Shown here piece by piece: positions 24,566-33,491 of a DNA stretch of 64,000 nt. The position numbers and the translations under genes were made by a program. This DNA is from PHBD01 sp964578535 (GTDB taxonomy: Bacteria > Desulfobacterota > Syntrophia > Syntrophales > PHBD01), in the NCBI GenBank assembly GCA_964578535.1, contig CAZODI010000012.1:1-64000 (forward strand), in the 5' to 3' direction. Numbering within the stretch: the first letter of the stretch is position 1; each line of letters opens with the position of its first letter. The notes under the pieces are model-generated. The model saw only the letters and a program-made list of their open reading frames with translations, was not told the DNA's origin and ran no database searches.

Positions 24566-26362
24566 ATGTACAAGTATGACAAACCGGATAACCTCGTGGA
24601 GCTCATTGAGGAAAGTGTCAGGAAGTATGCGGGAAACCGCATGTTCGGAACGAAAAACAAGGAAGGGGTCTACGAGTGGGTCACCTATGGAGAAGTGGGG
24701 CGCCGCGTGGACAACCTGCGGGGAGGACTTGCCCAGATCGGCATCGGCAAGGGGGACGCCGTCGGGCTCATCGCCAACAACCGGGTGGAGTGGGTTGTGG
24801 CGGCCTTCGCCACGTACGGCCTCGGCGGTCAGTTCATCCCGATGTACGAGGCGGAGCTCCTCCACATCTGGAAGTACATCATCGCCGACAGCCAGGTGAA
24901 GGTCCTGTTCGTCTCCAAGCCGGAGATCTACGAGAAGATCAAGAATTTCCCGAACGAGATCTCGTCCCTCCAGAGCATCTATCTCATCGATGACACCGGA
25001 GAGGGGACCATGGAGGCCCTGGAGCGGATCGGGGAGAAGAACCCCATCCCCTCGATCCGGCCCACGCCGGAAGATGTGGCCGTCCTGATCTACACCTCCG
25101 GCACGACGGGAGACCCGAAGGGGGTTCTCCTGACCCACGGCAACTTCACCAGCAATCTCCTGGGAGGAATCGCCAAGTACCCCGAACTGAGCGAGAAGGA
25201 CGTGACGCTCGCCATTCTCCCCTGGGCCCACTCCTACGGCCAGACGGGCGAGCTGTACGCCATGATCCACATGGGAGCCTCCATGGGCCTGGCGGAAAGC
25301 CCCGCCACCATCGCGCAGGACATCCTGGCGGTCAAGCCGACCTGGCTCGTTGCCGTTCCCCGCGTCTTCAACCGCATCTATGACGGCATAACAACGAAAA
25401 TGAGGGAGGAGGGCGGCCTCGCGAAGGCCCTCTTCGACATGGGCGTGGCGGCGGCAAAGAAAAAGAGGGAGCTGGCGGCCCAGGGGAAGTCCGATTTCCT
25501 CACGAACATCAAGTTCGCCATCGCCGACAAGATCGTCTTCTCCAAGATCCGCGAAAAGCTGGGCGGCCGCCTGAAGGGCTCCATGACCGCCAGCGCCGCC
25601 ATGAACGTGGACATCGCCTACTTCTTCTACGACATCGGCGTCCCCGTCTACGACTGCTACGGTATGACGGAGACCTCCCCGGCGATCGCCATGAACGCCT
25701 CCTATGCCTTCCGTTTCGGGAGCGTCGGCCAGGCCATCAACAATGTGAAGATCGTTATCGATTCATCGGTCGTGGAGCCGGGGGCGACGGACGGAGAGAT
25801 CATCGCCTACGGGCCCAACGTCATGAAGGGGTATCACAACAAGCCCGATGCCACCCGGGAGGTCCTGATGCCGGACGGGGGGCTCCGGACGGGCGACCGC
25901 GGCCGCCTCGACAAGGACGGCTTCCTTTACATCACCGGCCGCATCAAGGAGCAGTTCAAGCTGGAGAACGGGAAATTCGTCTTCCCCGCGGCCCTGGAAG
26001 AGGACATCTGCCTCGTTCCCTGGGTGGCCAACTGCGTCATTTACGGTGAAAACAGGCCCTTCAACGTGTGCCTCGTGGTTCCGGAAATCCCGGCCCTTCA
26101 GCGCTGGGCGGAACAGAAGGGGCTGCCGGCGGACCCGAAAAGCCTTGTCGAAAATGCCGAGGCGAAGGCCTTTATCGCCGCGGAAATCACCAACTCCCTG
26201 AAGGGAAAATACGGAGGGTACGAGATCCCGAAAAGGTACCTCCTGCTGGAGGAAAACTTCACCCTGGAGAACGGGATGCTCACCCAGACGATGAAGCTCA
26301 AGCGACGGGTGGTCCTCAAGAAGTACATGGACGCCATCGAGGCGCTCTACCGGGAAGGCTGA
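24566..26362 (+). CDS. Long-chain acyl-CoA synthetase (AMP-forming)
   Basis: This 598-residue ANL-family enzyme activates a carboxylic acid with ATP and CoA through an acyl-adenylate. The phosphate loop is VLIYTSGTTGDPKGVLLTHG, the second core motif YGMTETSP lies near residue 370, and the A8 hinge/lysine regions are LRTGDRGRLDKDGFLYITGR and a late K in the tail (AMP-site lysine around 580). Length and the FKLENGKFV box put it with bacterial long-chain/FadD15-like synthetases. The reading frame is open far upstream, but AAGGAG eight bases before the ATG at 24566 settles the start. In a syntrophic or fatty-acid-oxidising organism it would feed beta-oxidation; the chain length preference is unknown. 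Confidence 0.9.
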   Translation: MYKYDKPDNLVELIEESVRKYAGNRMFGTKNKEGVYEWVTYGEVGRRVDNLRGGLAQIGIGKGDAVGLIANNRVEWVVAAFATYGLGGQFIPMYEAELLHIWKYIIADSQVKVLFVSKPEIYEKIKNFPNEISSLQSIYLIDDTGEGTMEALERIGEKNPIPSIRPTPEDVAVLIYTSGTTGDPKGVLLTHGNFTSNLLGGIAKYPELSEKDVTLAILPWAHSYGQTGELYAMIHMGASMGLAESPATIAQDILAVKPTWLVAVPRVFNRIYDGITTKMREEGGLAKALFDMGVAAAKKKRELAAQGKSDFLTNIKFAIADKIVFSKIREKLGGRLKGSMTASAAMNVDIAYFFYDIGVPVYDCYGMTETSPAIAMNASYAFRFGSVGQAINNVKIVIDSSVVEPGATDGEIIAYGPNVMKGYHNKPDATREVLMPDGGLRTGDRGRLDKDGFLYITGRIKEQFKLENGKFVFPAALEEDICLVPWVANCVIYGENRPFNVCLVVPEIPALQRWAEQKGLPADPKSLVENAEAKAFIAAEITNSLKGKYGGYEIPKRYLLLEENFTLENGMLTQTMKLKRRVVLKKYMDAIEALYREG

Positions 26363-26430
26363 TCATCCGGGATCGCCCGCGGCCGGATTTCTCCCGCCGC
26401 GGGCGAAAGCCCTCCCGGGGTACAAGGCAC

Positions 26431-26628
26431 ATGAGCATGCCCGAATCGGAAGAAAAGGAAACCGCGCCCGAATCCGCCGAATCCTCCACAACCCCGGATC
26501 CGGAAGAGGACTTCTGGAACTGCAAGGGCCGGTGCGGCTACACCCGCTGGTGTGCCGCCTGCATGGCGGAGCGGAAGAAGGCCGAGCTCGAGGAGGAGCG
26601 GCGGCGTTACGAGAGCGGCGACGATTAA
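26431..26628 (+). CDS. Small Cys-rich hypothetical protein
   Basis: A 65-codon frame opens 68 bases after the synthetase stop. The first 30 residues are acidic and Ser/Thr/Pro-rich, then comes CKGRCGYTRWCAAC with four cysteines, then a charged helix (KKAELEEERRRYESGDD). The pattern looks like a small metal-binding protein. No strong ribosome-binding site is evident before the ATG. Family not recognised; the high local coding bias and conserved-looking cysteine cluster favour a real gene. Confidence 0.5.
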   Translation: MSMPESEEKETAPESAESSTTPDPEEDFWNCKGRCGYTRWCAACMAERKKAELEEERRRYESGDD

Positions 26629-26652
26629 GACAGAAAATAGGTCACATAAAAC

Positions 26653-26707
26653 TGGGGACACTTCCCAAATTTTTCCACGCGGCGGGAAAATATGGGAAGT
26701 GTCCCCA
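26653..26707. repeat. REP-like long palindrome between convergent genes
   Basis: Perfect 15-base arms TGGGGACACTTCCCA (26653-26667) and its complement (26693-26707) enclose an inner TTTTCC/GGAAAA hairpin. Motifs of the GGGGACACTTCCC type are typical of REP elements mobilised by RAYT (TnpA-REP) transposases; no such transposase is in the window. It sits between the small Cys-rich gene and the Nudix gene and could terminate both. Confidence 0.7.
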
Positions 26708-26709
26708 TA

Positions 26710-27717
26710 TTAATGTTCTCGAGACTCGTAGCCCTGGGTTGCGTGAAACACGGCGCGGTCGAAGAAGATGACGATGCGCCGGTCCAGCTCCAGGGCCATG
26801 TAGATATCCAGCGTCTTCTGCCACATCCCCCGCGACAGGGCGAATTCCCAGAGGTGCTTCTTCACGAGGCTCAGCGAGCTCAGGACGTGGCTGAGCGGCA
26901 CGCCCTCCCTCCTGCTCTGCCGTCCCAGGGCCGAGAAGAAATCCTTCACCTCCGCGTCCTCGCGGACGCCTCCCAGCCAGGCGCTGAAGCGGGACAGGAT
27001 GTCGAGGACGCCCCCGAAAAGCCGCTCCCGGCCGAACAGGTGGTACCCGGCGGTGGTCCGGCTCGTCAGGGCCTCTTTCATCCACATGCGGGCGATCGAT
27101 TCGGCGTTCTCCTCGATGACCTCGACAAGCCGGTCGGACAGCAGGTTCCGTCGTCCCTCCGCCGGCTCCTCCCCGACGGACTGGCGGAAGGAATCGACGA
27201 TGGCCCAGTAGTCCGACTTGCTCCGGACAAAGGCCCCGATGGCCTTGCGGTTCGAAGGGAAGGCGATTCGCGGCAGATCGTCCGGAGGATAGTACCGGAC
27301 CGCCGTCGTATCGCTCCCGGGCCGCAGGATACCGCCCGTCTGCTCCACCTCGAACGTCAGGAACAGAAGATCCCCGTAAAAGCGGCTCCTGTATGAATCC
27401 ACATCCACCAGACCCGCGATTTTCCCTTTGATCCCCGCTTCTTCCTCCAACTCCCGGAGGACCGCCTCCTCGATGCTCTCCCCCGATTCGGCGAATCCCG
27501 TGGGAAGACACCACAATCCCCTGTAGGGGCGTTTCCCCCTCCGGACAAAGAGGAGCCAGCGGTCCATTGTCACGATGGCCGAGACGACGGGCAGCGGGTT
27601 CTCATAGAAAAAACGGCCGCAGGGACGGCAGTAATCCCGGTCGGTTCCCTCATCGTCCCTCTCGCGGACGATTCCCCCCCCGCAGACATGGCAGTAATGC
27701 CTTCGCGGCGTGCTCAT
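26710..27717 (-). CDS. Nudix hydrolase fused to an RsbRD N-terminal-like domain
   Basis: The 335-residue protein has three parts. An N-terminal zinc ribbon (CHVCGG ... CRPCGRF, residues 9-35) precedes a Nudix domain whose box follows the G-x5-E-x7-REUxEExGU pattern near residues 75-97. The C-terminal 150 residues (from about 190: LLSDRLVEVIEENAESIARMW) form a helical domain that resembles the RsbRD_N domain, usually found on sensors that feed partner-switching or kinase systems. The zinc ribbon plus Nudix resembles NudC-type NADH pyrophosphatases, but the SQPWPFPxS-type motif is not seen, so substrate is open. Its ATG overlaps the methyltransferase stop (27714-27717). Confidence 0.78.
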   Translation of the reverse strand: MSTPRRHYCHVCGGGIVRERDDEGTDRDYCRPCGRFFYENPLPVVSAIVTMDRWLLFVRRGKRPYRGLWCLPTGFAESGESIEEAVLRELEEEAGIKGKIAGLVDVDSYRSRFYGDLLFLTFEVEQTGGILRPGSDTTAVRYYPPDDLPRIAFPSNRKAIGAFVRSKSDYWAIVDSFRQSVGEEPAEGRRNLLSDRLVEVIEENAESIARMWMKEALTSRTTAGYHLFGRERLFGGVLDILSRFSAWLGGVREDAEVKDFFSALGRQSRREGVPLSHVLSSLSLVKKHLWEFALSRGMWQKTLDIYMALELDRRIVIFFDRAVFHATQGYESREH

Positions 27718-28571
27718 GTTCCGTCCTTTCGGGACCGCGGCTGCCGGCAGCGGAAGATTCGGTCGTTCTTGGACAGATGGATGCTTCCGGTACTCCGGAT
27801 CCAGCGCTGGAGCTCCTCCTCCAGAAGCTTTGTAACCTCCGGGACGGTGCGGGTGGTTCCGGTCAGAAGAAACGGGCTCTTGAAGTGGATGTACTGCAGG
27901 ATCTGGGGAATGTCGGACGGCGGGAAAACCAAGGTGTTCCGGTAGTCCTGCGTCTCGACTTCCCCGAACCAGGGCGCCAGGAGATCCCGGCCGTTTTCCG
28001 CGGAAAACCGCGCCACAATGCTCTCCACGGGAAGGCGTCCCCCCGGGAGGTCGCCCTGCCGCGTCAGCGTTCTCCGGATCAGGTCTGCCAGCTCCCCCAT
28101 GTTGTTCCGGTCGTGGGTGATGACAACAAACAGGCCGCCCGGCCGCAGAATCCGGGCGATCCCGGGAATGACCTCGGGAAAGAAATACAGGGCGAAGGAG
28201 CACAGGACCAGGTCGAAGCACGCCTCCGGGAAGCTCCGGATCACCGGGACTCCCTCCGGGAGGAAGCGTCCCCGGAGGCCCGCCCGGCGGCAGGCCTCCA
28301 GGAACGGCTCTTCGTAAGCCGCCACGATGTCCACCCCCGTAACGGAGGCGTCCGGCGCGACCCGCCCCTGCAGGGTCTCGGTGAAGGGGCCGAAGGCGCA
28401 ACCCAGCTCCAGGATGTCGCGGCAATCCGAAAGATCGAGTCCCTCCAGCGCATAACGGCGGACATCCCGGCCGTTTGTCGAGTGGCTGCGGATGATCCCG
28501 GCAATGGCGCGATGGCCCGCCACATCCCTGAAAACACTCTGGACCGCTTCCGGATCCGGCCGCTCGTTCAC
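27714..28571 (-). CDS. Class I SAM-dependent methyltransferase
   Basis: A 285-residue protein with SAM motif I ILELGCAFGPFTETL (around 53-67), an acidic residue ending strand 2 in VTGVDIVAAYEEP, and a motif IV/post-motif with FDLVLCSFALYFFPEVIPG and ILRPGGLFVVITHD. It belongs to the ubiquinone/small-molecule methyltransferase type (Methyltransf_11/25). The substrate cannot be inferred. It overlaps genes on both sides by four bases, within the minus-strand operon starting at mlaE. Confidence 0.8.
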   Translation of the reverse strand: MNERPDPEAVQSVFRDVAGHRAIAGIIRSHSTNGRDVRRYALEGLDLSDCRDILELGCAFGPFTETLQGRVAPDASVTGVDIVAAYEEPFLEACRRAGLRGRFLPEGVPVIRSFPEACFDLVLCSFALYFFPEVIPGIARILRPGGLFVVITHDRNNMGELADLIRRTLTRQGDLPGGRLPVESIVARFSAENGRDLLAPWFGEVETQDYRNTLVFPPSDIPQILQYIHFKSPFLLTGTTRTVPEVTKLLEEELQRWIRSTGSIHLSKNDRIFRCRQPRSRKDGT

Positions 28572-29716
28572 TTCGATTCCTCCCGCCCGGGCCCGGGCAC
28601 GAGATCGATCACGGTAATTTCAGGAGGCGCCAGAAACCGCATGGGCGGACCCCAGGTCCCGGTCCCCCGGCTGACATGGAGAAGCCCCCCGCCGGGCAGC
28701 CGGTAATCCCCCGCATGATGGGAAAATGCCATCCTCGTGAAAAAACTGAAAGGGAAAATCTGTCCCTTGTGCGTATGCCCCGAAAGCTGCAGGTCGAATC
28801 GGCCGGCGGCGGCGGAGCGGTTTTCCGGCCGGTGCCGGAGCAGAACGGTGAAAAGCCCGGGATCGAGGCGGTCGAGAAGCGCCCGCTCGTCCACCACCGG
28901 GGCCAGTCCGGCCTGGATTCCCGTCGCGTCGTCCACACCGGCCAGAGTCAGGATCCCGCCCACGGTCCGCCCCTCTCCCCGGAGAACCGTGAACCCGGCC
29001 CCTTCGGTGAACGCCAGGGCCTGATCGAGGCCGGCGTAGAACTCATGGTTCCCCGTCACCGCAAACTTGCCGAGAGGCGGCCGGATCGCCCGGAGCCGCT
29101 CCATGGAATCCCGAAGGCTGTCGATCTGGCCGTCCACCAGGTCCCCCGTGGACACCACCAGGTCCGGACGGGCTGCCTCGACGGCCGCGGCGATGCGGTC
29201 GATGCGGTTCCCGGCGATGATGAACCCGACGTGGACGTCCGAGATCTGGACGATCCGCACCGGCCGGGAAACCTTGGCGCTCGGAATTACGATCCGCTCC
29301 GCATGGAGGCGGGTCGCCTCCCAGACGCTGTAGACGGAGAGCAGCACGGCCCCCGCCAGGGCCAACAGCGCGGCGGGGCGGGCACCGACCATCCAGGCCG
29401 TCCGATCCGCGCCCGTGACGACCGCTCCGAGCCGCACCACCCAGTTCCAGGCATCCAGGCCCAGAAACAGGCAGAACGCGAAGAACAGCGCCCCCATCCA
29501 CAGGTAGCCGGTCCAGGATGCCAGGCAGGCCGCACGCTCCTGGCCGATCCGCTCGAGGAAGTGAACCGCCACCGGAAGGAGAACCATCATGGCCAGGAAA
29601 ACGCCGAGCACTCCCTGTCCCGGTGCCGGCAGCGAAAACGCCCGCGCCAGTTTCAGGAATATGTAGACATGGACTCCCCCGTACACGAGGAAGTAGAGGA
29701 CAAGAAACAGTATCAT
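28568..29716 (-). CDS. Membrane-anchored metallophosphoesterase
   Basis: The 382-residue protein starts with about four transmembrane segments (residues 1-135), followed by a calcineurin-like phosphoesterase domain. Metal ligands are complete: ISDVHVG (DxH), VSTGDLVDG (GDxxD), VTGNHEFY (GNHE), and the late SGHTHKGQ (GHxH). This is the YaeI/YkuE-like group, some of which act on UDP-linked lipid intermediates. Coupled by overlaps to the PqiC-like lipoprotein upstream and to the methyltransferase downstream. Confidence 0.85.
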   Translation of the reverse strand: MILFLVLYFLVYGGVHVYIFLKLARAFSLPAPGQGVLGVFLAMMVLLPVAVHFLERIGQERAACLASWTGYLWMGALFFAFCLFLGLDAWNWVVRLGAVVTGADRTAWMVGARPAALLALAGAVLLSVYSVWEATRLHAERIVIPSAKVSRPVRIVQISDVHVGFIIAGNRIDRIAAAVEAARPDLVVSTGDLVDGQIDSLRDSMERLRAIRPPLGKFAVTGNHEFYAGLDQALAFTEGAGFTVLRGEGRTVGGILTLAGVDDATGIQAGLAPVVDERALLDRLDPGLFTVLLRHRPENRSAAAGRFDLQLSGHTHKGQIFPFSFFTRMAFSHHAGDYRLPGGGLLHVSRGTGTWGPPMRFLAPPEITVIDLVPGPGREESK

Positions 29717-30426
29717 TTGCCGGAGGGCATTTTATCCTTGGGCATCCCGGCTCCCGAATTCCGCCGGACCGCCGCGCTGGCGTCCTCGATGATCTGACGG
29801 GACAGGAGGGCCATGGCGCGGCTCATTGAGGCGGCGAGGCCGCCGGCGCTCCTGCCTTCCACGGGAAGGGACGACTCGTATTTCTTCTGATACACGACCC
29901 GGTTCTGGACGTCGCTCTTGCTCATGTCCATCAGCGTCATCCGGAGCACGAGGAGCGAGCGGCGGCCGTCGGTACCGCCGGTCTCGGAGAATTCCTCCAC
30001 GGCGCCCTTGAGTACAAACCTCGCATCCACGGGATCCCGCCACGTGAACACAGCCTTGAAGAGCCCCGCGCTGCGCAGGTCCCGGGCCAGGAAATCCGTG
30101 GCCAGGTCGGCCGGATTGACCCTCCAGCGATGGTAGGGATCCGCATAGTAGACGTAGGGCTCCAGCCGGGAAATCATCAGGGGACCCCGGAGGGCCTCCG
30201 TGGCGGAAAAACGGTCCAGCTTGAGGACTTCGTCCAGGGGCGCCGTCCCCTCGAAGGCGGGCGGATCGTATTCAAGGGAATAATGATCCACCAGGAGCGC
30301 CGGCTTTGCACCGGCACAGCCCCAAAGCGATCCCGCCACGAGAAGGACGACCGCCAGAACCCGCAATCCCGCTTTCATTCTCCCGGTCGAGCCGATGCGG
30401 GACCCTCTCTTCATCCTGTTCGTCAT
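29713..30426 (-). CDS. ABC-transport auxiliary lipoprotein (PqiC/YmbA-like)
   Basis: The 237-residue protein has a long basic N-terminus, a hydrophobic stretch and a lipobox ending LWGC, after which the mature chain begins AGAKPALLVDHYSLEYDPP, the first strand typical of PqiC-like proteins. The tail shows an even pattern of alternating strands and a last amphipathic helix. Such lipoproteins sit in the outer membrane and partner an MCE protein; mlaD is the gene just upstream. GGAGG nine bases before the ATG supports the start, though the n-region is long for a signal peptide and ATGs at 30414 and 30378 are alternatives. Confidence 0.75.
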   Translation of the reverse strand: MTNRMKRGSRIGSTGRMKAGLRVLAVVLLVAGSLWGCAGAKPALLVDHYSLEYDPPAFEGTAPLDEVLKLDRFSATEALRGPLMISRLEPYVYYADPYHRWRVNPADLATDFLARDLRSAGLFKAVFTWRDPVDARFVLKGAVEEFSETGGTDGRRSLLVLRMTLMDMSKSDVQNRVVYQKKYESSLPVEGRSAGGLAASMSRAMALLSRQIIEDASAAVRRNSGAGMPKDKMPSGK

Positions 30427-30441
30427 ATTCCGATTCCTCCC

Positions 30442-31395
30442 TCAGCGGAAACGTCGGGGCGGCGGAGGCTCCCCGAAGATCAGGTCCGAAGGATTGGCCT
30501 CCAGCCTCTGGAGCAGCGCGTCGAGATTTTCCGAGGCCCGGCGGATGTTCTCCCCGGCCAGTTCCATATCCGTCGTGATCTGCCGCGTCTTGTGGTCGAG
30601 ATCCGTCACCATGCCCTCGGTCCGCCGGGCCGTTTCGGCGAGATTCATCGCCTTGATCTCTTTCCGCACGTCGTCGATCAGTCCGCGGGCATCCACAATG
30701 CCGTCCTTGGTCTCCTGAAACAGGGTCTTCGCGTCATCCAGGGTCCCCTCCAGGTGCCCCTCGGAGACGAGTTGGTCCACCTTGTCCAGCGTGTGATTGA
30801 GATGCGCCGTGGTGGATTCCAGGTTCTCGAGAATGCGGTGGGTCTGCCTGCCGCCGAAGAACTCGCTGATGGACTTTTCCACCCGCTTCAACTCGTTCGA
30901 GATCCCCGCCAGGTCGACTTCCTTGATTTTGGCGATGGTCATCTCCAGGCCCGACAGGATCAGCTTCTGCGCCGAGGCCTGGGAGGGGATGATGGGATGG
31001 GGCGGGGTGAAGTTGACTCGCGGCGTATCGACCCGCTCGCCCGTGGGAACCCGGTCCAGGTCCACGAAAACGATGCCCGTGAGGCCGGCGGACTTCAACT
31101 GGGCCACGGAGTCCTTTGCCTCCGAGGGCTTCAGGTCCACCTTCATGACCACCTCGATGAGGCGCCGGTCCTGGGCCACCTGGATGCTGTCGATGCGGCC
31201 GACGTCGACGCCCCGGTATTTCACCATGGAGTCCGGGGATAGACCCTGCACCGATTCATCGAAATACGTCACGTACATATCGCCTTTCTGGAGGATCTTG
31301 GACGCCCCGATCCAGATGACCGTGGCGACGCCGATGGAAACCCCCAGGGTGATGAACAGACCGATCAGGAACTTGGGAGTCTTGATTCTGGCCAT
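30442..31395 (-). CDS. mlaD: MCE-domain lipid transport protein MlaD
   Basis: A 317-residue protein with one N-terminal transmembrane helix (about 10-30), then an MCE domain: TYFDESVQGLSPDSMVKYRGVDVGRI is the classic segment, continuing to LKSAGLTGIVFVDLDRV. The C-terminal half is a long helical/coiled-coil region. It would be the periplasmic substrate-binding subunit of an Mla-type phospholipid transporter. Longer than E. coli MlaD (183 residues), but like the delta- and actinobacterial versions with helical tails. Lies 15 bases after mlaF. Confidence 0.9.
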   Translation of the reverse strand: MARIKTPKFLIGLFITLGVSIGVATVIWIGASKILQKGDMYVTYFDESVQGLSPDSMVKYRGVDVGRIDSIQVAQDRRLIEVVMKVDLKPSEAKDSVAQLKSAGLTGIVFVDLDRVPTGERVDTPRVNFTPPHPIIPSQASAQKLILSGLEMTIAKIKEVDLAGISNELKRVEKSISEFFGGRQTHRILENLESTTAHLNHTLDKVDQLVSEGHLEGTLDDAKTLFQETKDGIVDARGLIDDVRKEIKAMNLAETARRTEGMVTDLDHKTRQITTDMELAGENIRRASENLDALLQRLEANPSDLIFGEPPPPRRFR

Positions 31396-31410
31396 GGACG
31401 GAATGCCTCC

Positions 31411-32217
31411 CTATGCGGAAGAACCGCTCGTGCGATTGAAGAAATGGTACACCCGCGGATCGGACGTATCCTTCTGCAGGTCCCGGGGCCGCCCCTGGGC
31501 GATGATGCCGCGGGCGGACTTGTCGAGCATGACGGCCCGGGACGCGATGGTGAAGATCGACTCCAGCTCGTGGGTGACGACCACCATCGTCGTTCCCATG
31601 CCCTCGTTGATGCTCCTGACCATCATGTCCAGCTCCACCGACGTGACGGGATCCAGGCCGGCGGACATCTCGTCGAAGAACAGGATCGTCGGGTCCAGGG
31701 CCATGGCCCGGGCCAGGCCCGCGCGCTTCTTCATGCCCCCCGAGAGCTCCGCCGGCAGGTAATCCTCGTAGCCCGACAGGTTCACCATGGAGAGCTTCAT
31801 CCGCACGACCTCGTCGATGATCGCCGGCGGGAGGTCCGTGTGCCCCTGGAGCGGGAGGGCCACGTTCTCGGCCAGGGTCATGGAGCCGATGAGGGCGCTC
31901 GACTGGAACAGGACGCCGATCTGCCGCTTGAACTCCTGGAGGGCGGCATCGTCGGCCGTGGCGATGTCCACGCCGTTGACCCGGACCCGTCCCGACGTCG
32001 GCCGATAAAGCCCGATGAGGTATTTCAGCAGGGTCGACTTCCCGCAGCCGCTTCCCCCGACGATGGCGATGATCTCCCCGGGCTGCACCTGCAAGCTGAC
32101 GTTTTCCAGGACGACATGGTCTCCGTAGGCGGCCGTCAGGTTCTCGACTTCGATGACGGGCCCGGTCCCGTTTGCCGGTACCGCGGATGGATCGTTCATG
32201 TCAACCTTTCCCGGCAT
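31411..32217 (-). CDS. mlaF: Mla-type ABC transporter ATPase MlaF
   Basis: The 268-residue ATP-binding subunit: Walker A GGSGCGKST, Q-loop region VLFQSSALI, signature LSGGMKKRAGLARAMA, Walker B ILFFDEMSAGLDP and the H-loop in VVVTHELESI. The signature followed by KKR rather than QRV is the MlaF/Ttg2A form. It energises movement of phospholipid between inner membrane and the MlaD hexamer. It follows mlaE by four bases. Confidence 0.93.
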   Translation of the reverse strand: MPGKVDMNDPSAVPANGTGPVIEVENLTAAYGDHVVLENVSLQVQPGEIIAIVGGSGCGKSTLLKYLIGLYRPTSGRVRVNGVDIATADDAALQEFKRQIGVLFQSSALIGSMTLAENVALPLQGHTDLPPAIIDEVVRMKLSMVNLSGYEDYLPAELSGGMKKRAGLARAMALDPTILFFDEMSAGLDPVTSVELDMMVRSINEGMGTTMVVVTHELESIFTIASRAVMLDKSARGIIAQGRPRDLQKDTSDPRVYHFFNRTSGSSA

Positions 32218-32221
32218 CCCC

Positions 32222-33379
32222 CTACGGCCGGATGTAGTGCAGCATGATGGCGAAGGCCGAGTCCGCCACGATGATCAGGAAGATGGCCGACACCACGGCG
32301 GAGGTCGCCGCCGCCCCGACCGCCTCCGCCCCTCCCCGGACCTGGAAGCCCCGATAGCAGACGATGCCCGAGATCAGGAGGGAGAAGCACATGGCCTTGA
32401 ACATGCTGGCGTTTATGTCGAAGATCCGGATGCTCTTGATGGTCTGGGTCATGTAGGCATGGACCGTGATGTCGAGCCCCGTCACACCGACGATCAGGCC
32501 GCCCAGAACTCCCAGCAGGTCCGCGTACAGGGTCAGGACGGGCACGACCACGAGGGCGGCGATCACTTTCGGGATCACCAGGAACTTGACGGGATCGAAC
32601 CCCATGGTCGTCAGGGCGTCCACTTCCTCGTTGACCATCATGGTGCCGATCTCCGCAGCAAAGGCAGATCCGGAGCGGCCGGCCACGAGAATGGCCGTCA
32701 TGATCGGCCCCAGCTCGCGCACGATGGAGATCGACACAAGGGAGGCCACGTAAATGTTGGCACCGAACTGGCGAAGCTGAAGGGAGGCCATGAAGGCCAT
32801 GATCAGGCCCAGGAGCAGGCTGATGAGCCCGACCACGGGCAGGCCCTCCACGCCCGCCCGTCTCATGTAGAACAGGACGGCGTTCCAGCGCACCGAGCGG
32901 GGATGGAAAAGGGAGTGGAGCAGGGCCAGGACGACCTCCCCGACAAACGTCATGAGGTCCGCGAAGGCATCGAGCAGGGACTCCGCCGTCTCCGCAACCT
33001 TCGGGAAGAAGCCCTCCGGCTTCACCGCGGCCGCCTTCGTCACGGCAGGGGCGGACCTGCTTTCCACGAGCGACAGAATCCGCCGGGCATCCTCCCCGAG
33101 GCCTGCCAGATCCAGAGGAATGGACCGGGCCGCGGCCAGCGTCCGGAGACGTCCGATGAAAAGGGCCCCGGCGCTGTCCATGTAATCGACCCGGGAGAGA
33201 TCCACCCGGACGGCCGACGGCTGGCGGCTCTCGAACAATGCACCGGCTTCCGCGAGCAGCCGCTCCAGGTTCTCCAGGGCGAGCCGGCCCGACAGGGAAA
33301 GAGTGCAGGCCTCCCCGGGTGTTCCCTCCGCGGTGAGGGTGAAACTCTGAGGCTTGTCCGGAACCCCTTTCTTGAACAT
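32222..33379 (-). CDS. mlaE: Mla-type ABC permease MlaE with N-terminal STAS domain
   Basis: Residues 1-115 form a STAS-like domain (the equivalent of MlaB fused to the permease), with a RVDLSRVDYMDSAGALFIGRL strand-helix. The remaining 270 residues are the MlaE permease, with GLISLLLGLIMAFMASLQLRQFG, IMTAILVAGRSGSAFAAEIGTM (the coupling-helix region) and four to five membrane helices. An in-frame ATG at 33451 would add 24 residues; I chose 33379, which has GGAGG about 12 bases before it and starts at the STAS domain. It heads the operon mlaE-F-D-pqiC-like and the three genes after. Confidence 0.9.
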   Translation of the reverse strand: MFKKGVPDKPQSFTLTAEGTPGEACTLSLSGRLALENLERLLAEAGALFESRQPSAVRVDLSRVDYMDSAGALFIGRLRTLAAARSIPLDLAGLGEDARRILSLVESRSAPAVTKAAAVKPEGFFPKVAETAESLLDAFADLMTFVGEVVLALLHSLFHPRSVRWNAVLFYMRRAGVEGLPVVGLISLLLGLIMAFMASLQLRQFGANIYVASLVSISIVRELGPIMTAILVAGRSGSAFAAEIGTMMVNEEVDALTTMGFDPVKFLVIPKVIAALVVVPVLTLYADLLGVLGGLIVGVTGLDITVHAYMTQTIKSIRIFDINASMFKAMCFSLLISGIVCYRGFQVRGGAEAVGAAATSAVVSAIFLIIVADSAFAIMLHYIRP

Positions 33380-33491
33380 GCGGCCGGAATCCCTCCATTC
33401 GGAAACCGGTGAAACACGACGCAAAACGGCCCCGGGACGGAGGGGCGCCATGCGAGGAGGACGGCGCCGCTCCGTCCGGAACCGTCACCGG

